Assembly (NCBI RefSeq): GCF_022179065.1
Contig: NZ_BPQD01000015.1
Location: 62,001 to 126,000, forward strand
Direction: 5' to 3'
Length of the DNA stretch: 64,000 bases
Origin: Methylobacterium adhaesivum
Lineage (GTDB): Bacteria; Pseudomonadota; Alphaproteobacteria; Rhizobiales; Beijerinckiaceae
This document shows positions 8,326 through 20,774 of this stretch, piece after piece. Position numbers and translations under genes: made by a program. Position 1 is the first letter of the stretch; each line of letters starts with the position of its first letter. The notes below the pieces were generated by a model, which was not told the origin of the DNA, searched no databases, and saw nothing but the letters and a program-made list of their open reading frames with translations.

Positions 8326-8731
8326 CGCAAACCGCAACCGTCGCTCGCGGGGAAAGGTCTTGTCCAACAAGGCCTCGGTGGCTGGTCTGGATTGGGGATC
8401 GCGGTCCCTCTGCCTCGCCGGATCACCCTTTGGATCTGACCGTTTCGGAGGACTACGTCCACGAGGTGGCGATCCGCAGCGGGACGTCGCTGTGCCACCC
8501 CGATCGGAGACGCGGGCAAGCCGTTGCCGATCCACGTCTTTCCCATCGCCGTCATCCGGCGATCTGTGGCGGCTTACGGCCCGATCGGTTATAGATTGGG
8601 CGGGGGGGCCGGTGCGCCTCGGTCCGCCTCGTCGGCCAGCACGATCTCCCCGCGAACGAGATTCCCCGTGAGGGGCCGTCGAACGTCGACGCCCCGTGCT
8701 TCGGGCGCCCCGCAGGCAGAGAACGAAGACC
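8326..8731. other. Intergenic region before gyrA
   Basis: About 400 bases between the glycosyltransferase and gyrA. Open frames here have biased, Arg/Ser/Pro-rich composition and look like chance. No clear terminator or promoter is visible; presumably the gyrA promoter lies here. Confidence 0.5.
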
Positions 8732-11476
<2,745 letters not shown>

Positions 11477-11567
11477 CGGTGTCTCGTGGGACGCCCGCTT
11501 CGCCATGGGGCGCGGCGGGCCGGCTCTGGCGAAACTTCGAACGGCTACGTCGGGGCCGTTCTTCGGC

Positions 11568-12695
11568 TCAGGCGGAGGCGACGATGCAGCGGGCCTTACC
11601 GGCCGCCTTCGCCTCGTAGAGGGCGGCATCGGCGGCCGAGAGCAGGCTCGCGAGATCGCTGCCGTGTTGCGGTTCTAGGGCGAGGCCGATGCTGACGCCG
11701 ATCACCGCCGTCTGGTCGAAACGCAACACGTACGGAACGGAGATCTGTGCCGCCACCCGCTCGGCGAAAGCGAGGAGCGCGGGGTGTTCGGCCGCATCGG
11801 TGAGGATGACGAACTCGTCGCCGCCCAGACGCGCGATGCTGGCGGGCCGCCCGACGCCGTTGCGCAGGCGATCGGCCACGCCCTGCAGGAGCGTGTCGCC
11901 CGCGGCATGCCCATAGGTGTCGTTGACGGCTTTGAAGCCATCAAGGTCGAGGTAGAACAGGGCCATTCGGTTCTCGGGCCGCGCTTCCATCGCCGCCGCG
12001 AGGCCGGCGCGATTCATCAAGCCCGTCAGGCTATCGTGATGGGCCCGGAAGGCATTCTCGCGTTCGGCTCGCATCGTGGCCACCAGCAACTTGTTGAGCC
12101 GGAAGCCGGCGGCACTCATGGCGGCGAGGTAGAACGGGATCTGCAGGAACGTGATGAAGAAGATCGGTTCGCCCGTGAAGGGAGCTGCGGCACAGCACGG
12201 CCCCAGGGCCAGAACGATCATCGCTCCGGCGAAGCGTGGTGCTCCGAAGTTGCGAAACGAAATGCCGCCGACCATGGCGGCTGCCGAGAGACATGACAGG
12301 GCTGCGACCACCCAGTCCCCGCCGACGAGGCTGATGAACGTCCCGTATCCGACAGTGGCCGCCCAGGCCAAACCGAGCAGGATGTAGAGGTCCGTAGGAG
12401 TCGCGCGTCGTTCGGATGCGGCGCGCTGCGCGATCATCAGGACAGCGAGGCGGGCGACGCAGAGGGAACATTCCGCCGCGCACCAGAGCAGGAACGGCAA
12501 GGTCGGGACTCGGAACGCCGCGAGGAACGATACCGCGAGCGTGTTCAGGACACCTCCCGCAAAAATCGGAAGGGTTCCGAACAGACTCCGGATCAGGGCC
12601 GCCCGAATCTCGTCCGGCACTTCGGGCCCCGCATCCGTCAACCATCGTGTCAGACGCCAGCGAGGCTGGCTAAACAGTACTGTCTTGTTCTGCAT
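11568..12695 (-). CDS. Membrane-bound diguanylate cyclase (GGDEF)
   Basis: 375 residues. The first 200 form about five or six membrane helices (for example [21 protein letters not shown] and [18 protein letters not shown]), followed by a GGDEF domain: [41 protein letters not shown] at about residue 290, and the C-terminal [14 protein letters not shown]. The catalytic GGDEF is intact, so synthesis of cyclic di-GMP is expected. The inhibitory RxxD site five residues before it is replaced by RPAS, so product inhibition is probably lost. It converges on gyrA and is divergent from coaD. The signal sensed by the membrane part is unknown. Confidence 0.9.
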   Translation of the reverse strand: MQNKTVLFSQPRWRLTRWLTDAGPEVPDEIRAALIRSLFGTLPIFAGGVLNTLAVSFLAAFRVPTLPFLLWCAAECSLCVARLAVLMIAQRAASERRATPTDLYILLGLAWAATVGYGTFISLVGGDWVVAALSCLSAAAMVGGISFRNFGAPRFAGAMIVLALGPCCAAAPFTGEPIFFITFLQIPFYLAAMSAAGFRLNKLLVATMRAERENAFRAHHDSLTGLMNRAGLAAAMEARPENRMALFYLDLDGFKAVNDTYGHAAGDTLLQGVADRLRNGVGRPASIARLGGDEFVILTDAAEHPALLAFAERVAAQISVPYVLRFDQTAVIGVSIGLALEPQHGSDLASLLSAADAALYEAKAAGKARCIVASA

Positions 12696-12976
12696 CGCCC
12701 GACCGCGAACCGGCTCCTGATCTCGGTTCGGTTGATCACCCGCATCGCGTTAACGTTCATACCACCAGCGGTTGGCATCGCGATTGTGTGCGGGTACTCG
12801 CTTGCGCGACTGCAAGAGAATATCACCATGACGCCATTCGTCGGGTCGGATCCGATGAATCTCCAAGCCAGAGTCGGGAAATTGACACGGATGCCGCGAT
12901 CGTCGCCGGTGTCCATCGGAGTCGATCAATTCGGGCATGGTTTCGTTCGAACTCGAAATGCTCTACCCCAGCCGCG

Positions 12977-13477
12977 ATGATCCGCACCGCGCTCTACGCC
13001 GGCTCCTTCGACCCGGTCACCAACGGACACCTCGACGTCATCCGTCAGGCGTGCCGGCTCGTGCAGCACCTCGTCATCGCCATCGGGGTGCATCCGGGGA
13101 AAACGCCGATGTTCACCGCCGAGGAGCGGACCGAACTTCTGCGCGCCACCTGCACGCCCCTGGCCGACGCCGAAGGTGCGCGCCTCGAGATCATGGCGTT
13201 CGACGACCTTGCCGTCGCCGCCGCGCGGCGCCACGGCGCGACCGTGTTCATCCGGGGCCTTCGTGATGGTACCGACCTCGACTACGAGATGCAGCTCGCG
13301 GGGATGAACGGCGCCATGGCGCCCGAAGTCCAGACGGTGTTCCTGCCGGCCTCCACCGGCGTCCGGCCCATCACCGCGACCCTCGTCCGCCAGATCGCGG
13401 CCATGGGGGGCGATGTCTCACCCTTCGTGCCGGCCCTCGTGGCCGAGCGCCTGTCCTCCCGCTTCGGCCTGGCCTGA
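12977..13477 (+). CDS. coaD: Phosphopantetheine adenylyltransferase
   Basis: 166 residues. Transfers AMP from ATP to 4'-phosphopantetheine in the fourth step of coenzyme A synthesis; cytoplasmic hexamer. The nucleotidyltransferase motif is [10 protein letters not shown] with His18 at the E. coli position, then [21 protein letters not shown] and the C-terminal [18 protein letters not shown]. The start is ATG at 12977, beginning [13 protein letters not shown], because longer in-frame extensions are not conserved in the family; no clear Shine-Dalgarno is seen. It begins a unidirectional run of four genes ending at the 15071 terminator. Linkage of coaD to cyclophilin genes is common in Rhizobiales. 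Confidence 0.96.
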   Translation: MIRTALYAGSFDPVTNGHLDVIRQACRLVQHLVIAIGVHPGKTPMFTAEERTELLRATCTPLADAEGARLEIMAFDDLAVAAARRHGATVFIRGLRDGTDLDYEMQLAGMNGAMAPEVQTVFLPASTGVRPITATLVRQIAAMGGDVSPFVPALVAERLSSRFGLA

Positions 13478-13521
13478 CCGCGTCGACCCGTCCGCTTCCC
13501 ATCGAGAAAGAAAGACCGCCC

Positions 13522-14079
13522 ATGCCGTTCGGATTCAGCCGCCGCCTCGCCCTCCTGGGGCTTGCCGCCGTGATCGGTTTTGCCCCCGCCGCGCAGGCCG
13601 CCGACGAGAATACGGTCTTCCTCGACACCAAGGATGGCCGCGTCACCATCGAATTGCGGCCCGACCTTGCGCCCAAGCACGTCGCCCAGCTGAAGACGCT
13701 GATCAAGCAGGGCTTCTACAATGGCCTCAAATTCCACCGCGTCATGGACGGCTTCATGGCCCAGACCGGCGATCCGAAGGGCAACGGCACCGGCGGCTCG
13801 AACCTGCCGAACATTCCGGCCGAATTCTCCCAGACCCCGTTCCGGCGCGGCACGCTCGGCATGGCCCGCTCGTCCGAGCCGAATTCGGCGAATTCGCAGT
13901 TCTTCATCTGCCTCGCAGACGCGCCGTTCCTCAACGGCCAGTATACGGTCATCGGTGTCGTCTCGTCGGGCATGGAGGCCGTCGACAAGATCAAGAAGGC
14001 CGCTCCGGGCGCTCCCGGCGGTGCGGTTCAGGACCCCGACAAGATCGTGAAGATGCAGCTCGCCCAGGGCGCGAAGTAA
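13522..14079 (+). CDS. Periplasmic peptidyl-prolyl isomerase (cyclophilin)
   Basis: 185 residues: signal peptide (LALLGLAAVIGFAPAAQA) and one cyclophilin domain. Landmarks are FHRVMDGFMAQTGDP (catalytic Arg in FHRV), GMARSSEPNSANSQFFIC and NGQYTVIGVV. It speeds cis-trans isomerisation of Xaa-Pro bonds during folding of exported proteins. It lies 44 bases after coaD and is a paralogue of the cytoplasmic cyclophilin one gene further on, so this pair splits the periplasmic and cytoplasmic roles as PpiA and PpiB do in E. coli. Confidence 0.93.
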   Translation: MPFGFSRRLALLGLAAVIGFAPAAQAADENTVFLDTKDGRVTIELRPDLAPKHVAQLKTLIKQGFYNGLKFHRVMDGFMAQTGDPKGNGTGGSNLPNIPAEFSQTPFRRGTLGMARSSEPNSANSQFFICLADAPFLNGQYTVIGVVSSGMEAVDKIKKAAPGAPGGAVQDPDKIVKMQLAQGAK

Positions 14080-14096
14080 CACGGGGCCGCAGGCTC

Positions 14097-14585
14097 ATGA
14101 CGGGCGGCACGCGGCGCTTGGCATTCCTCGCCATGGCCCTCGCGATGCCGGCCGTCGCGTCGCGTGCCGCGCCCTCGAACGGGCCGCTCACGCTGCCCGA
14201 GACCTTGCGGGGCACGGTTCAGGTGCCGCAGGCCGGGCAGGGCATGGCGCACGGCACGGATGAGCCCATCGATACCCTAAAGGCGCTCTACCCCGCGCTT
14301 GCCGCTTGCTGGATTGTGCCGGAGGGCCTCGCTCGCTTCGAGCGAACGGAAATCACGGCCCGATTCGCCCTTCGCCGGGACGGATCGGTCATCGGAACCC
14401 CGCGTATAACCTTCGCCACCGAAGGCGGCGACGGCCGGGCTCGCGCCCTGCTGGCGGAAGCCGCCGTCGCGGCGATCCGGCGTTGTACGCCCGCGCGGGT
14501 CACGCCCGCCCTGGGGGCGGCCATCGCGGGGCGCCCCATCGCGCTCCGCTTCATCCATCTTGGACCCAGAGGACAAGGAATCTAG
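14097..14585 (+). CDS. Hypothetical periplasmic protein with TonB-C-like domain
   Basis: 162 residues starting at ATG 14097. A signal sequence (LAFLAMALAMPAVASRAA) leads to a domain that looks like a TonB/TolA C-terminal fold: ALYPALAACWIVP, then EITARFALRRDGSVIGTPRITF, and a helix LLAEAAVAAIRRCTP, ending PIALRFIHLGP. Two cysteines (in ACW and RRC) may form a disulfide. It sits between the two cyclophilin genes, 17 bases after the first and 4 before the second, so it is surely co-transcribed with them. Function unknown; a role with exported proteins is guessed only from its neighbours. Confidence 0.72.
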   Translation: MTGGTRRLAFLAMALAMPAVASRAAPSNGPLTLPETLRGTVQVPQAGQGMAHGTDEPIDTLKALYPALAACWIVPEGLARFERTEITARFALRRDGSVIGTPRITFATEGGDGRARALLAEAAVAAIRRCTPARVTPALGAAIAGRPIALRFIHLGPRGQGI

Positions 14586-14589
14586 ACCC

Positions 14590-15048
14590 ATGGCAGACAC
14601 CGAGACCATCATCCTCGAGACCACCAAGGGCCGCGTCGTCATCGGGCTGCGCCCCGACCTCGCCCCTAACCACGTCGAGCGCCTGAAGACCCTCGCGGCG
14701 CAGGGCTTCTACGACGGCGTGCCGTTCCACCGCGTCATCGACGGGTTCATGGCGCAGACGGGCGATCCCACGGGCACCGGCTCGGGCGGTTCGGACCTTC
14801 CCGACCTGAACGCCGAGTTCAACGCCGAGCCGCACGTGCGCGGCGTCTGCTCCATGGCCCGCACCAACTTCCCGCACTCGGCCAATTCGCAGTTCTTCAT
14901 CTGCTTCGGCGATGCCCGCTTCCTCGACAAGCAGTACACCGTCTGGGGCAAGGTGACGGAGGGCATGGACGTCGTCGATACCCTGAACAAGGGCGAGCCG
15001 CCGCGGTCTCCCGACAAGATCGTCAAGGCGACCGTCGGCGCCGCCTGA
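14590..15048 (+). CDS. Cytoplasmic peptidyl-prolyl isomerase (cyclophilin)
   Basis: 152 residues without a signal peptide, PpiB type. Catalytic-site blocks are FHRVIDGFMAQTGDP, SMARTNFPHSANSQFFICFG and DKQYTVWGKVTEGMDVV. It catalyses prolyl isomerisation in the cytoplasm. An in-frame start at 14560 lies inside the previous gene; the ATG at 14590 follows that gene's stop directly and gives the family's usual N-terminus. It closes the coaD transcription unit before a strong terminator. Confidence 0.94.
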   Translation: MADTETIILETTKGRVVIGLRPDLAPNHVERLKTLAAQGFYDGVPFHRVIDGFMAQTGDPTGTGSGGSDLPDLNAEFNAEPHVRGVCSMARTNFPHSANSQFFICFGDARFLDKQYTVWGKVTEGMDVVDTLNKGEPPRSPDKIVKATVGAA

Positions 15049-15070
15049 GGCACGCTGCGATCACCCGATG

Positions 15071-15110
15071 GGAAGGCCCGCACGAACCCCGTGCGGGCCT
15101 TCCTTCGTTT
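15071..15110 (+). terminator. Strong intrinsic terminator of the coaD-cyclophilin unit
   Basis: Fourteen-base perfect stem (GGAAGGCCCGCACG with its complement) closing a five-base loop AACCC, then TTCGTTT. Confidence 0.88.
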
Positions 15111-15142
15111 CGCGCCCTGTCACGCCGGGAGTCGGCCGAACC

Positions 15143-16027
15143 ATGAATCCAGCGACGCTCCCCCCGCGCGACCTCCTACTGGCCCTGGCCGTCGTAGCGG
15201 TCTGGGGCACCAACTTCGTCGTGATCCGCATCGGCCTCGACCATCTGCCGCCCCTGCTGTTCGCGGGCCTGCGGTTCGTCCTGGCGGCCGTGCCCGGCGT
15301 CTTCCTGCTGCCTCGGCCCGCCGCCTCTTGGCGGAACCTCGCAGCCTATGGCCTCCTCATCGGCGCCGGACAGTTCGGCCTCCTCTTCGTCGCCATTCGC
15401 AGCGATATCGCGCCGGGCCTCGCCTCCCTGGTCGTTCAGGTGCAGGTGTTCTTCACCATCGGCCTGTCCATGTGGCTCACGGGCGAGCGCGTGCGCGGCT
15501 TCCAGTGGATGGCCCTGCTGCTCGCGGTCTCGGGCATCCTCGTCATCGCGCTTCACACCGATGCCTCGACCACGCCGCTCGGCCTTGGCCTCGTGCTCCT
15601 GGCGGGCGCGAGTTGGGCCGGCGGGAACATGGTGGCGCGGGCGAGCGGCGTGCGGAGTATGCTGCCCTACGTCGTCTGGGCGAGCCTGTTTTCGGCACCG
15701 CCGCTGCTGGTCCTGTCGCTCATCCTCGAGGGGTGGGATGCGATCCGTGACGGGGTGCTGCGCGCCGATGCGGCGACCTGGGGAGCCGTACTCTGGCAGG
15801 CGGTGGGCAACGCCTTGTTCGGCTATGCCGTCTGGGGCTGGCTCCTCGCGCGCCACCCGGCCGCCCTCGTCACGCCCATGGCCCTGCTGGTTCCGGTCTT
15901 CGGCATCGGCGCTTCGGCCCTATGGCTCGGCGAGCCCCTCCCGGCCTGGAAGATCGGCGCGGCGCTCCTCGTTCTGGGCGGCCTCGCCCTCGGCGTTCTC
16001 TACCCGCGCTGGCGGCGCCTGCCCTGA
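15143..16027 (+). CDS. EamA/DMT-family membrane transporter
   Basis: 294 residues with about ten hydrophobic helices arranged as two EamA repeats. The first starts LLLALAVVAVWGTNFVVIRIGL, with the family's W-G-x-N-F signature, and the second LGLGLVLLAGASWAGGNMVAR. Drug/metabolite transporters of this type export amino acids, small metabolites or drugs at the inner membrane; the overall pattern resembles E. coli YdcZ/YedA-like exporters rather than any of known substrate. The start is ATG at 15143. It stands alone downstream of the terminator and converges with mobA. Confidence 0.85.
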   Translation: MNPATLPPRDLLLALAVVAVWGTNFVVIRIGLDHLPPLLFAGLRFVLAAVPGVFLLPRPAASWRNLAAYGLLIGAGQFGLLFVAIRSDIAPGLASLVVQVQVFFTIGLSMWLTGERVRGFQWMALLLAVSGILVIALHTDASTTPLGLGLVLLAGASWAGGNMVARASGVRSMLPYVVWASLFSAPPLLVLSLILEGWDAIRDGVLRADAATWGAVLWQAVGNALFGYAVWGWLLARHPAALVTPMALLVPVFGIGASALWLGEPLPAWKIGAALLVLGGLALGVLYPRWRRLP

Positions 16028-16033
16028 CGAATC

Positions 16034-16648
16034 TCAGGCGTTTGCGAGGTACGACTCGGCCCGGCCGAGATCGTCCGGCGTGTTGATGTTCCAAAACGGA
16101 TCCAGTGGGTCGGTGCCCCACTCCACCGCCACCGCGCCCTGTTCCCGCAGGAAGCCGCCGACTCGCCGCTCGCCCCGTACGACGAGGTAGTCGCGTAAGG
16201 CAGCGCGCACGGCGACGGGCCACAGCGCCACGGTGAAATGCTCGCGTCCGTTCGAGGACGCCATGGCGATAGGAGCGTCCCGCGCGGCCCCGGCGAGGCG
16301 AGCGACGAGATCGAGGGGCAGGAACGGCGCGTCTCCGGTGACGCTCGCGACATGGCCGATCCCGGACGGCGTATGCGCGGCGTAGTCCAGAGCCGCGAGG
16401 ATGCCCGCAAGGGGCCCGGCATGGTCCGGCACGTCGTCGGCAATGATCTCGCCGGGAAAACGCGTGAACCGGGCCGGATCACCGTTAGCGTTGAGGATCA
16501 GGCCGGCCCCGCATTGCGGCGCGAAGCGCTCCACCACGCGGTCGAGGAGCGAACGCCCGGCGAGGAGCCTAAGGGTCTTGTCGCCGCCGCCCATGCGCCG
16601 AGACAGGCCACCGGCCAGGACGACGCCGAGGACGACGCCGTCCGTCAC
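16034..16648 (-). CDS. mobA: Molybdenum cofactor guanylyltransferase
   Basis: 204 residues. Joins GMP to molybdopterin to make the guanine dinucleotide cofactor of DMSO-reductase-family enzymes. The nucleotide-binding signature LAGGLSRRMGGGDK is near the start, then GPLAGILAAL, VTGDAPFLP (metal-binding Asp) and the C-terminal FWNINTPDDL. The GTG start at 16648 overlaps the stop of mrp by four bases (GTGA), indicating translational coupling. The frame continues upstream to 18043, but only as a shadow across mrp. Confidence 0.93.
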   Translation of the reverse strand: MTDGVVLGVVLAGGLSRRMGGGDKTLRLLAGRSLLDRVVERFAPQCGAGLILNANGDPARFTRFPGEIIADDVPDHAGPLAGILAALDYAAHTPSGIGHVASVTGDAPFLPLDLVARLAGAARDAPIAMASSNGREHFTVALWPVAVRAALRDYLVVRGERRVGGFLREQGAVAVEWGTDPLDPFWNINTPDDLGRAESYLANA

Positions 16649-17784
16649 GATTCGAAGACGATCCGGGGCGCCGCGCGGGCCACCGGCGCGCCGCTGAGGT
16701 TGGCCCAGAGCTTGGCCGCGATGTCGCGATAGACCCGTGCCTGCGGCCCGTCCGGATCGACGGCCACCACCGGGCGCCCGGCATCCGAGCTTTCCCGAAT
16801 GGTCATGTTCAACGGGATCTCGCCGAGGAACGGGACTTCCAGGCGCGCGGCCTCGTCGCGGGCACCGCCATGACCGAAGATGTGTGAGGCGTGGCCGCAA
16901 TTCGGGCAGACGAACGTCGCCATGTTCTCGATGACGCCGAGGATCGGCACCGAGACCTTGCGGAACATCGTGACGCCGCGCCGGGCATCGATCAGGGCGA
17001 GGTCCTGCGGCGTCGAGACGATGACGGCGCCGGAGAGCGGCGTGGCCTGGGCCATGGTGAGCTGAGCGTCGCCGGTACCGGGCGGCATGTCCACCACGAG
17101 GATGTCGAGGTCGCCCCAGGCCACCTCGCGCAACATCTGGGTGATGGCCGACTGGACCATGGGGCCGCGCCAGATCATCGCCGTCTCGGCCTCGATGAGG
17201 AAGCCGATGGACATGACCTTGATGCCGTAGCCTTCCATGGGGGCGAGGAGGCGCTCCTCGATGACCTTGGGCTTCCCCGACAGGCCGAACAGCTTCGGCA
17301 CGGACGGACCGTAGATGTCGGCGTCGAGGAGGCCGACCTTCAGGCCCTGGGCCGACAGGGCGAGGGCGAGGTTGCAGGCCGTGGTCGATTTGCCGACGCC
17401 GCCCTTGCCGGAGGCGACGGCCACGATGTGGCGGACGCCGGGAAGGGCCGGGCCGGTGCGGGGCGGCGGGGGAGCCGCCGGCCGGCCCGGGGCGGGCGGC
17501 TGCGGGGCGGCGCCTTGCGCCGGATGATTGGGGCCACGTTCCGAGGTGAGGCTCGCGAACACACCGGACACGCCCGCGGTCGCGAGGACCGCGCCCTCGG
17601 CCCGGCGGCGGATCGGCTCGAACCGCTCGGCCTCGCTCGGATCGATGAGGATCGAGAACATCACCCGACCCGTCGGATCGACCACCACCTGCGACAGGCG
17701 GCCGGACGCGGGCAGGGTGGTTCCTGCGGCGTCGACGGTGACGGTCGACAGGACCTTGAGGACATCGTCGCGGGTGATCGCCAA
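16645..17784 (-). CDS. mrp: Iron-sulfur cluster carrier/assembly ATPase Mrp (ApbC/NBP35)
   Basis: 379 residues. An N-terminal MIP18/DUF59 domain (about 1-85) and a Pro/Ala-rich linker lead to a P-loop ATPase with deviant Walker A ASGKGGVGKSTTACNLA, then DADIYGPS, DMPPGTGDAQLT and a CxxC motif in FVCPNCGHAS that holds the bridging cluster. It binds and delivers 4Fe-4S clusters in the cytoplasm. The start is TTG at 17784, with CAGGGAG upstream; this gives the usual N-terminal AITRDDVLKVL, and the upstream extension is not conserved. The overlap with mobA is sensible, since molybdenum-cofactor enzymes need Fe-S clusters. Confidence 0.94.
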   Translation of the reverse strand: MAITRDDVLKVLSTVTVDAAGTTLPASGRLSQVVVDPTGRVMFSILIDPSEAERFEPIRRRAEGAVLATAGVSGVFASLTSERGPNHPAQGAAPQPPAPGRPAAPPPPRTGPALPGVRHIVAVASGKGGVGKSTTACNLALALSAQGLKVGLLDADIYGPSVPKLFGLSGKPKVIEERLLAPMEGYGIKVMSIGFLIEAETAMIWRGPMVQSAITQMLREVAWGDLDILVVDMPPGTGDAQLTMAQATPLSGAVIVSTPQDLALIDARRGVTMFRKVSVPILGVIENMATFVCPNCGHASHIFGHGGARDEAARLEVPFLGEIPLNMTIRESSDAGRPVVAVDPDGPQARVYRDIAAKLWANLSGAPVARAAPRIVFES

Positions 17785-18029
17785 GCTCGGGCTCCCTGAG
17801 CGCGTGGGGCGAAGCAGCCCGGACGCATCGATCGCGCGTCTCGCGCGCCTCTCCCTCACGGGACAGCATGACGCGACCGGGAGCGCAACCCCATGCCGCG
17901 CGGCCCATCAGCGCGAAACCAATACGAAGCTCGTCCGTTGAGCCCACGAACCGCCGACGGCGACCGTTCCAGGAACGCCCGCCGCACGCGTCGAGTCCAG
18001 AATTGAATTCCAGTCGGAGAGTCCATCCC

Positions 18030-18533
18030 ATGCACCAGGGCAACCACCGCGATCACGAGGGCGCCAAGAAGCTCTTCGCCCTCATCAAGGACATCAAGGT
18101 CGCGATGATGACCACCGCCGATCCGGACGGAAAGCTCTACAGCCGGCCGATGTGGTGCCAGGAGGCGGACGAGAACGGCGACCTGTGGTTCTTCACCAAG
18201 CTGCACTCGCCGAAGACCGCCGAGATCAGCAAGGACAACCAGGTCAACCTCGCCTACTCGGACCCCTCGAGCCAGACCTACGTCTCCGTCGCCGGCAAGG
18301 CCGAGATCGTCACTGATCAGTCGGCCATCGACGACAAGTGGAGCGAAAGCATGAAGACGTGGTTCCCCAACGGAAAGGACGATCCGGAAGTGGCGTTGAT
18401 CCGCATCCACCCGGAGAAGGGTGAGTACTGGGACAGCCCCAACGCCACCGCGCTGCACATCTACGGCTACGTCAAGGCCGCGCTCACGGGTGAGTCGCCG
18501 AAGACCGAGACGAAGAAGGTCGATCTCGCCTGA
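18030..18533 (+). CDS. Pyridoxamine-5'-phosphate-oxidase-like general stress protein
   Basis: 167 residues of the split-barrel flavin-binding family (general stress protein 26 type). Visible landmarks are IKVAMMTTADPDGKLYSRPM, DLWFFTKLHSPKTAEI, VNLAYSDPSSQTYVSVAGKAEIV and the C-terminal EYWDSPNATALHIYGYVKA. Relatives bind FMN/FAD and are induced by general stress; catalytic activity is usually unproven. ATG at 18030 has GGAGAG nine bases upstream. It is divergent from mrp, and a good terminator follows. Confidence 0.88.
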   Translation: MHQGNHRDHEGAKKLFALIKDIKVAMMTTADPDGKLYSRPMWCQEADENGDLWFFTKLHSPKTAEISKDNQVNLAYSDPSSQTYVSVAGKAEIVTDQSAIDDKWSESMKTWFPNGKDDPEVALIRIHPEKGEYWDSPNATALHIYGYVKAALTGESPKTETKKVDLA

Positions 18534-18560
18534 ACCCTCGGGCGTTCGGCGTCTCAAGCA

Positions 18561-18592
18561 GGGCGGTCATCCGATGGGGTGGCCGCCCTTTT
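18561..18592 (+). terminator. Intrinsic terminator after the stress-protein gene
   Basis: Twelve-position stem beginning GGGCGG and closing with CCGCCC (ten Watson-Crick and two G-T pairs), loop GATG, tail TTTT. Confidence 0.82.
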
Positions 18593-18693
18593 CCATGTCT
18601 CTTCACCGGCAGGCTCGATTGACTCGCGCCCGATGCCTATGCGCTGCTCGCCACCGAGCGGGCATGTGGCCCGCGCCGGAACCGTGACCGATC

Positions 18694-19986
18694 ATGCTCG
18701 ACCTCGCGACCCGGGTTTACAACCACAGCTTCAAGATCGATCCCATCGTCCGGTCCCTCCTCGACACCGATTTCTATAAACTCCTGATGGCGCAGACGAT
18801 CTTTCGCCGCCATCGCGACACCCGCGTCACCTTCGGCATCCAGAACCGCTCGCGCAGCGTGCGCCTGGCCGATTTCGTCGATGCCGGGGAACTGCGCGAG
18901 CAACTCGACCACGCCCGAAGCCTCACCCTAAGCCGAGGTGAATCGACCTGGCTGCGCGGCAACACCTTCTACGGCCAGCGCCGGATGTTCGCGCCCGATT
19001 TCATGGACTGGCTGGAGGGCTTCCGCCTACCCGAATACGAGCTCGAGACCCGCGACGGACAATACGTGCTCACCTTCCACGGCCCCTGGATCGAGACGAC
19101 CATGTGGGAGGTTCCGGCCCTCTCCATCCTTAACGAGCTTCGCGCGCGGGGCGTCGTGCGCCACATGGGCAAGCTCGAACTGCAGGTGCTCTATGCCCGC
19201 GCCATGACCCGGGTCTGGGAGAAGATCGAACGCCTGGCCCACTTGCCGGACCTCTCCATCGCGGATTTCGGCACCCGGCGGCGCCACGGATTCCTGTGGC
19301 AGGACTGGTGCGTCGAGGCCATGCGGGCGGGGCTCGGCGACCACTTCCTTGGAACCTCGAACTGCCTCATCGCGCTTCGCCGGGAAGTCGAGGCCGTGGG
19401 CACCAATGCCCACGAATTGCCGATGGTCTATTCAGCCTTGGCCGAGGACGACGCTGCCCTCGCCCGGGCGCCCTACGACGTGCTCGCCGACTGGCAGCAG
19501 GATTACGCCGGCAATCTGCTGGTGATGCTGCCCGACACCTACGGCACCAGTGGCTTTCTCGCCCACGCCCCCGATTGGATGACCGCCTGGACCGGCATCC
19601 GCATCGACTCGAAGGAGCCCATCGCGGGTGGTGAGGAGGCCATCGCCTGGTGGCGTTCGCGTGGGTGCGACCCCCGTGAGAAGCTCGCGATCTTCTCCGA
19701 CGGCCTCGACGTCGACACCATCGAAGCCATCCACGCTCATTTCCATGGACGCATGCGCATCGGCTACGGCTGGGGCACCCTGCTAACCAACGACTTTCGC
19801 GGCTTGGTGCCCGATGGCCGGCTCGACCCCATCTCCATCGTCTGCAAGGTGATCGACGCAAACGGGCGGCCCACGGTCAAGATCTCGGACAATCCCTCGA
19901 AGGCCATCGGGCCGGAGACGGAGATCGCGCGCTACCGCCGCGTGTTCGAGACGCCCGAAGCCGACGCGATGCCGGTTCTCGTGTGA
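18694..19986 (+). CDS. pncB: Nicotinate phosphoribosyltransferase
   Basis: 430 residues. Makes nicotinate mononucleotide from nicotinate and PRPP with ATP hydrolysis, the entry step of NAD salvage. Landmarks include [16 protein letters not shown] near the N-terminus, [37 protein letters not shown] with the conserved His of the phospho-histidine region, [11 protein letters not shown] and [12 protein letters not shown]. Length fits the bacterial enzyme. It is followed after 29 bases by pxpA, probably in the same transcript. Confidence 0.95.
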   Translation: MLDLATRVYNHSFKIDPIVRSLLDTDFYKLLMAQTIFRRHRDTRVTFGIQNRSRSVRLADFVDAGELREQLDHARSLTLSRGESTWLRGNTFYGQRRMFAPDFMDWLEGFRLPEYELETRDGQYVLTFHGPWIETTMWEVPALSILNELRARGVVRHMGKLELQVLYARAMTRVWEKIERLAHLPDLSIADFGTRRRHGFLWQDWCVEAMRAGLGDHFLGTSNCLIALRREVEAVGTNAHELPMVYSALAEDDAALARAPYDVLADWQQDYAGNLLVMLPDTYGTSGFLAHAPDWMTAWTGIRIDSKEPIAGGEEAIAWWRSRGCDPREKLAIFSDGLDVDTIEAIHAHFHGRMRIGYGWGTLLTNDFRGLVPDGRLDPISIVCKVIDANGRPTVKISDNPSKAIGPETEIARYRRVFETPEADAMPVLV

Positions 19987-20015
19987 CGCGACGGGCGGAA
20001 GCGGGGGCGAGCGGC

Positions 20016-20774
20016 ATGCGCATCGATCTCAACGCGGATCTCGGCGAGGGCTACGGCCCCTTCACCCTGGGCGACGACGCCGCACTCCTCGACATCGTCA
20101 CCTCGGCCAATGTCGCCTGCGGCTTCCACGCGGGCGATCCCGCGATCATGGTGGAGACGGCGCGGGCCGCCAGGGCACGGGGGGTGGCGATCGGCGCCCA
20201 TCCGGGCTTCGACGACCTCCGCGGCTTCGGCCGTCGCGTGATCCGCGCGACACCGGACGAGATCGAGGCCGACGTCGCCTACCAGATCGGCGCCCTCCAG
20301 GCTTGCGCGGCGCTGGCCGGCCACCGCGTCACCCACGTGAAGGCGCACGGGGCCCTGGCCAATCTCTCCAATGCCGACGACAACGTCGCGCGGGCCATCG
20401 CCAGGGCCGTGCGGGGCGTCGACGCCAGTCTCGTCGTTGTGGCCATGCCGGGCCTTCCTGCCGAACGGGCGGCGGAGGCGGCCGGTCTGCGGGTGGTGCG
20501 CGAGATCTATGCCGACCGCGCCTATGCGGAAGACGGGCAGCTCGCGCCGCGCAACCAGCCCGGGGCGGTGCTGACCGATGCGGCCGATATCGCCGACCGC
20601 ACCCGACGCATGGTGGAGGAGGGGGCCATCGTCACCCTGTCGGGTCGGCGCATCCCCGTCGCCGTCGACACGGTCTGCGTCCACGGCGACGATCCGCATG
20701 CGGTGGACATCGCTCGCGCCGTGCGCCGGAGCCTGGAAGAAGCGGGGTGCATCGTGGCGCCGTTCGCGCCCTGA
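20016..20774 (+). CDS. pxpA: 5-oxoprolinase subunit A (LamB/YcsF family)
   Basis: 252 residues. The N-terminal block [14 protein letters not shown] and the sequence [35 protein letters not shown] and [10 protein letters not shown] are diagnostic of PxpA, which with PxpB and PxpC hydrolyses the cyclic glutamate by-product 5-oxoproline using ATP. PxpB and PxpC genes are not next to it here, so the partner subunits must lie elsewhere or be absent. The ATG at 20016 is preferred over an upstream in-frame GTG that overlaps the pncB stop; GGGGGCGAG precedes it. Confidence 0.92.
   Translation: MRIDLNADLGEGYGPFTLGDDAALLDIVTSANVACGFHAGDPAIMVETARAARARGVAIGAHPGFDDLRGFGRRVIRATPDEIEADVAYQIGALQACAALAGHRVTHVKAHGALANLSNADDNVARAIARAVRGVDASLVVVAMPGLPAERAAEAAGLRVVREIYADRAYAEDGQLAPRNQPGAVLTDAADIADRTRRMVEEGAIVTLSGRRIPVAVDTVCVHGDDPHAVDIARAVRRSLEEAGCIVAPFAP

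Noticed and set aside
12882-12910. Housekeeping promoter before coaD (TTGACA)
   Set aside because: The -35 is good, but no -10-like hexamer lies at the right spacing.
12732-12980. 82-residue frame before coaD with a hydrophobic segment
   Set aside because: TTG start without ribosome site, overlaps coaD and has no conserved motif.
16034-18043. A 669-codon minus-strand open frame spanning mobA and more
   Set aside because: Only its last 204 codons are mobA; upstream it runs out of frame through mrp and is Arg/Pro-rich. The GTGA overlap at 16645-16648 fixes the true boundary.
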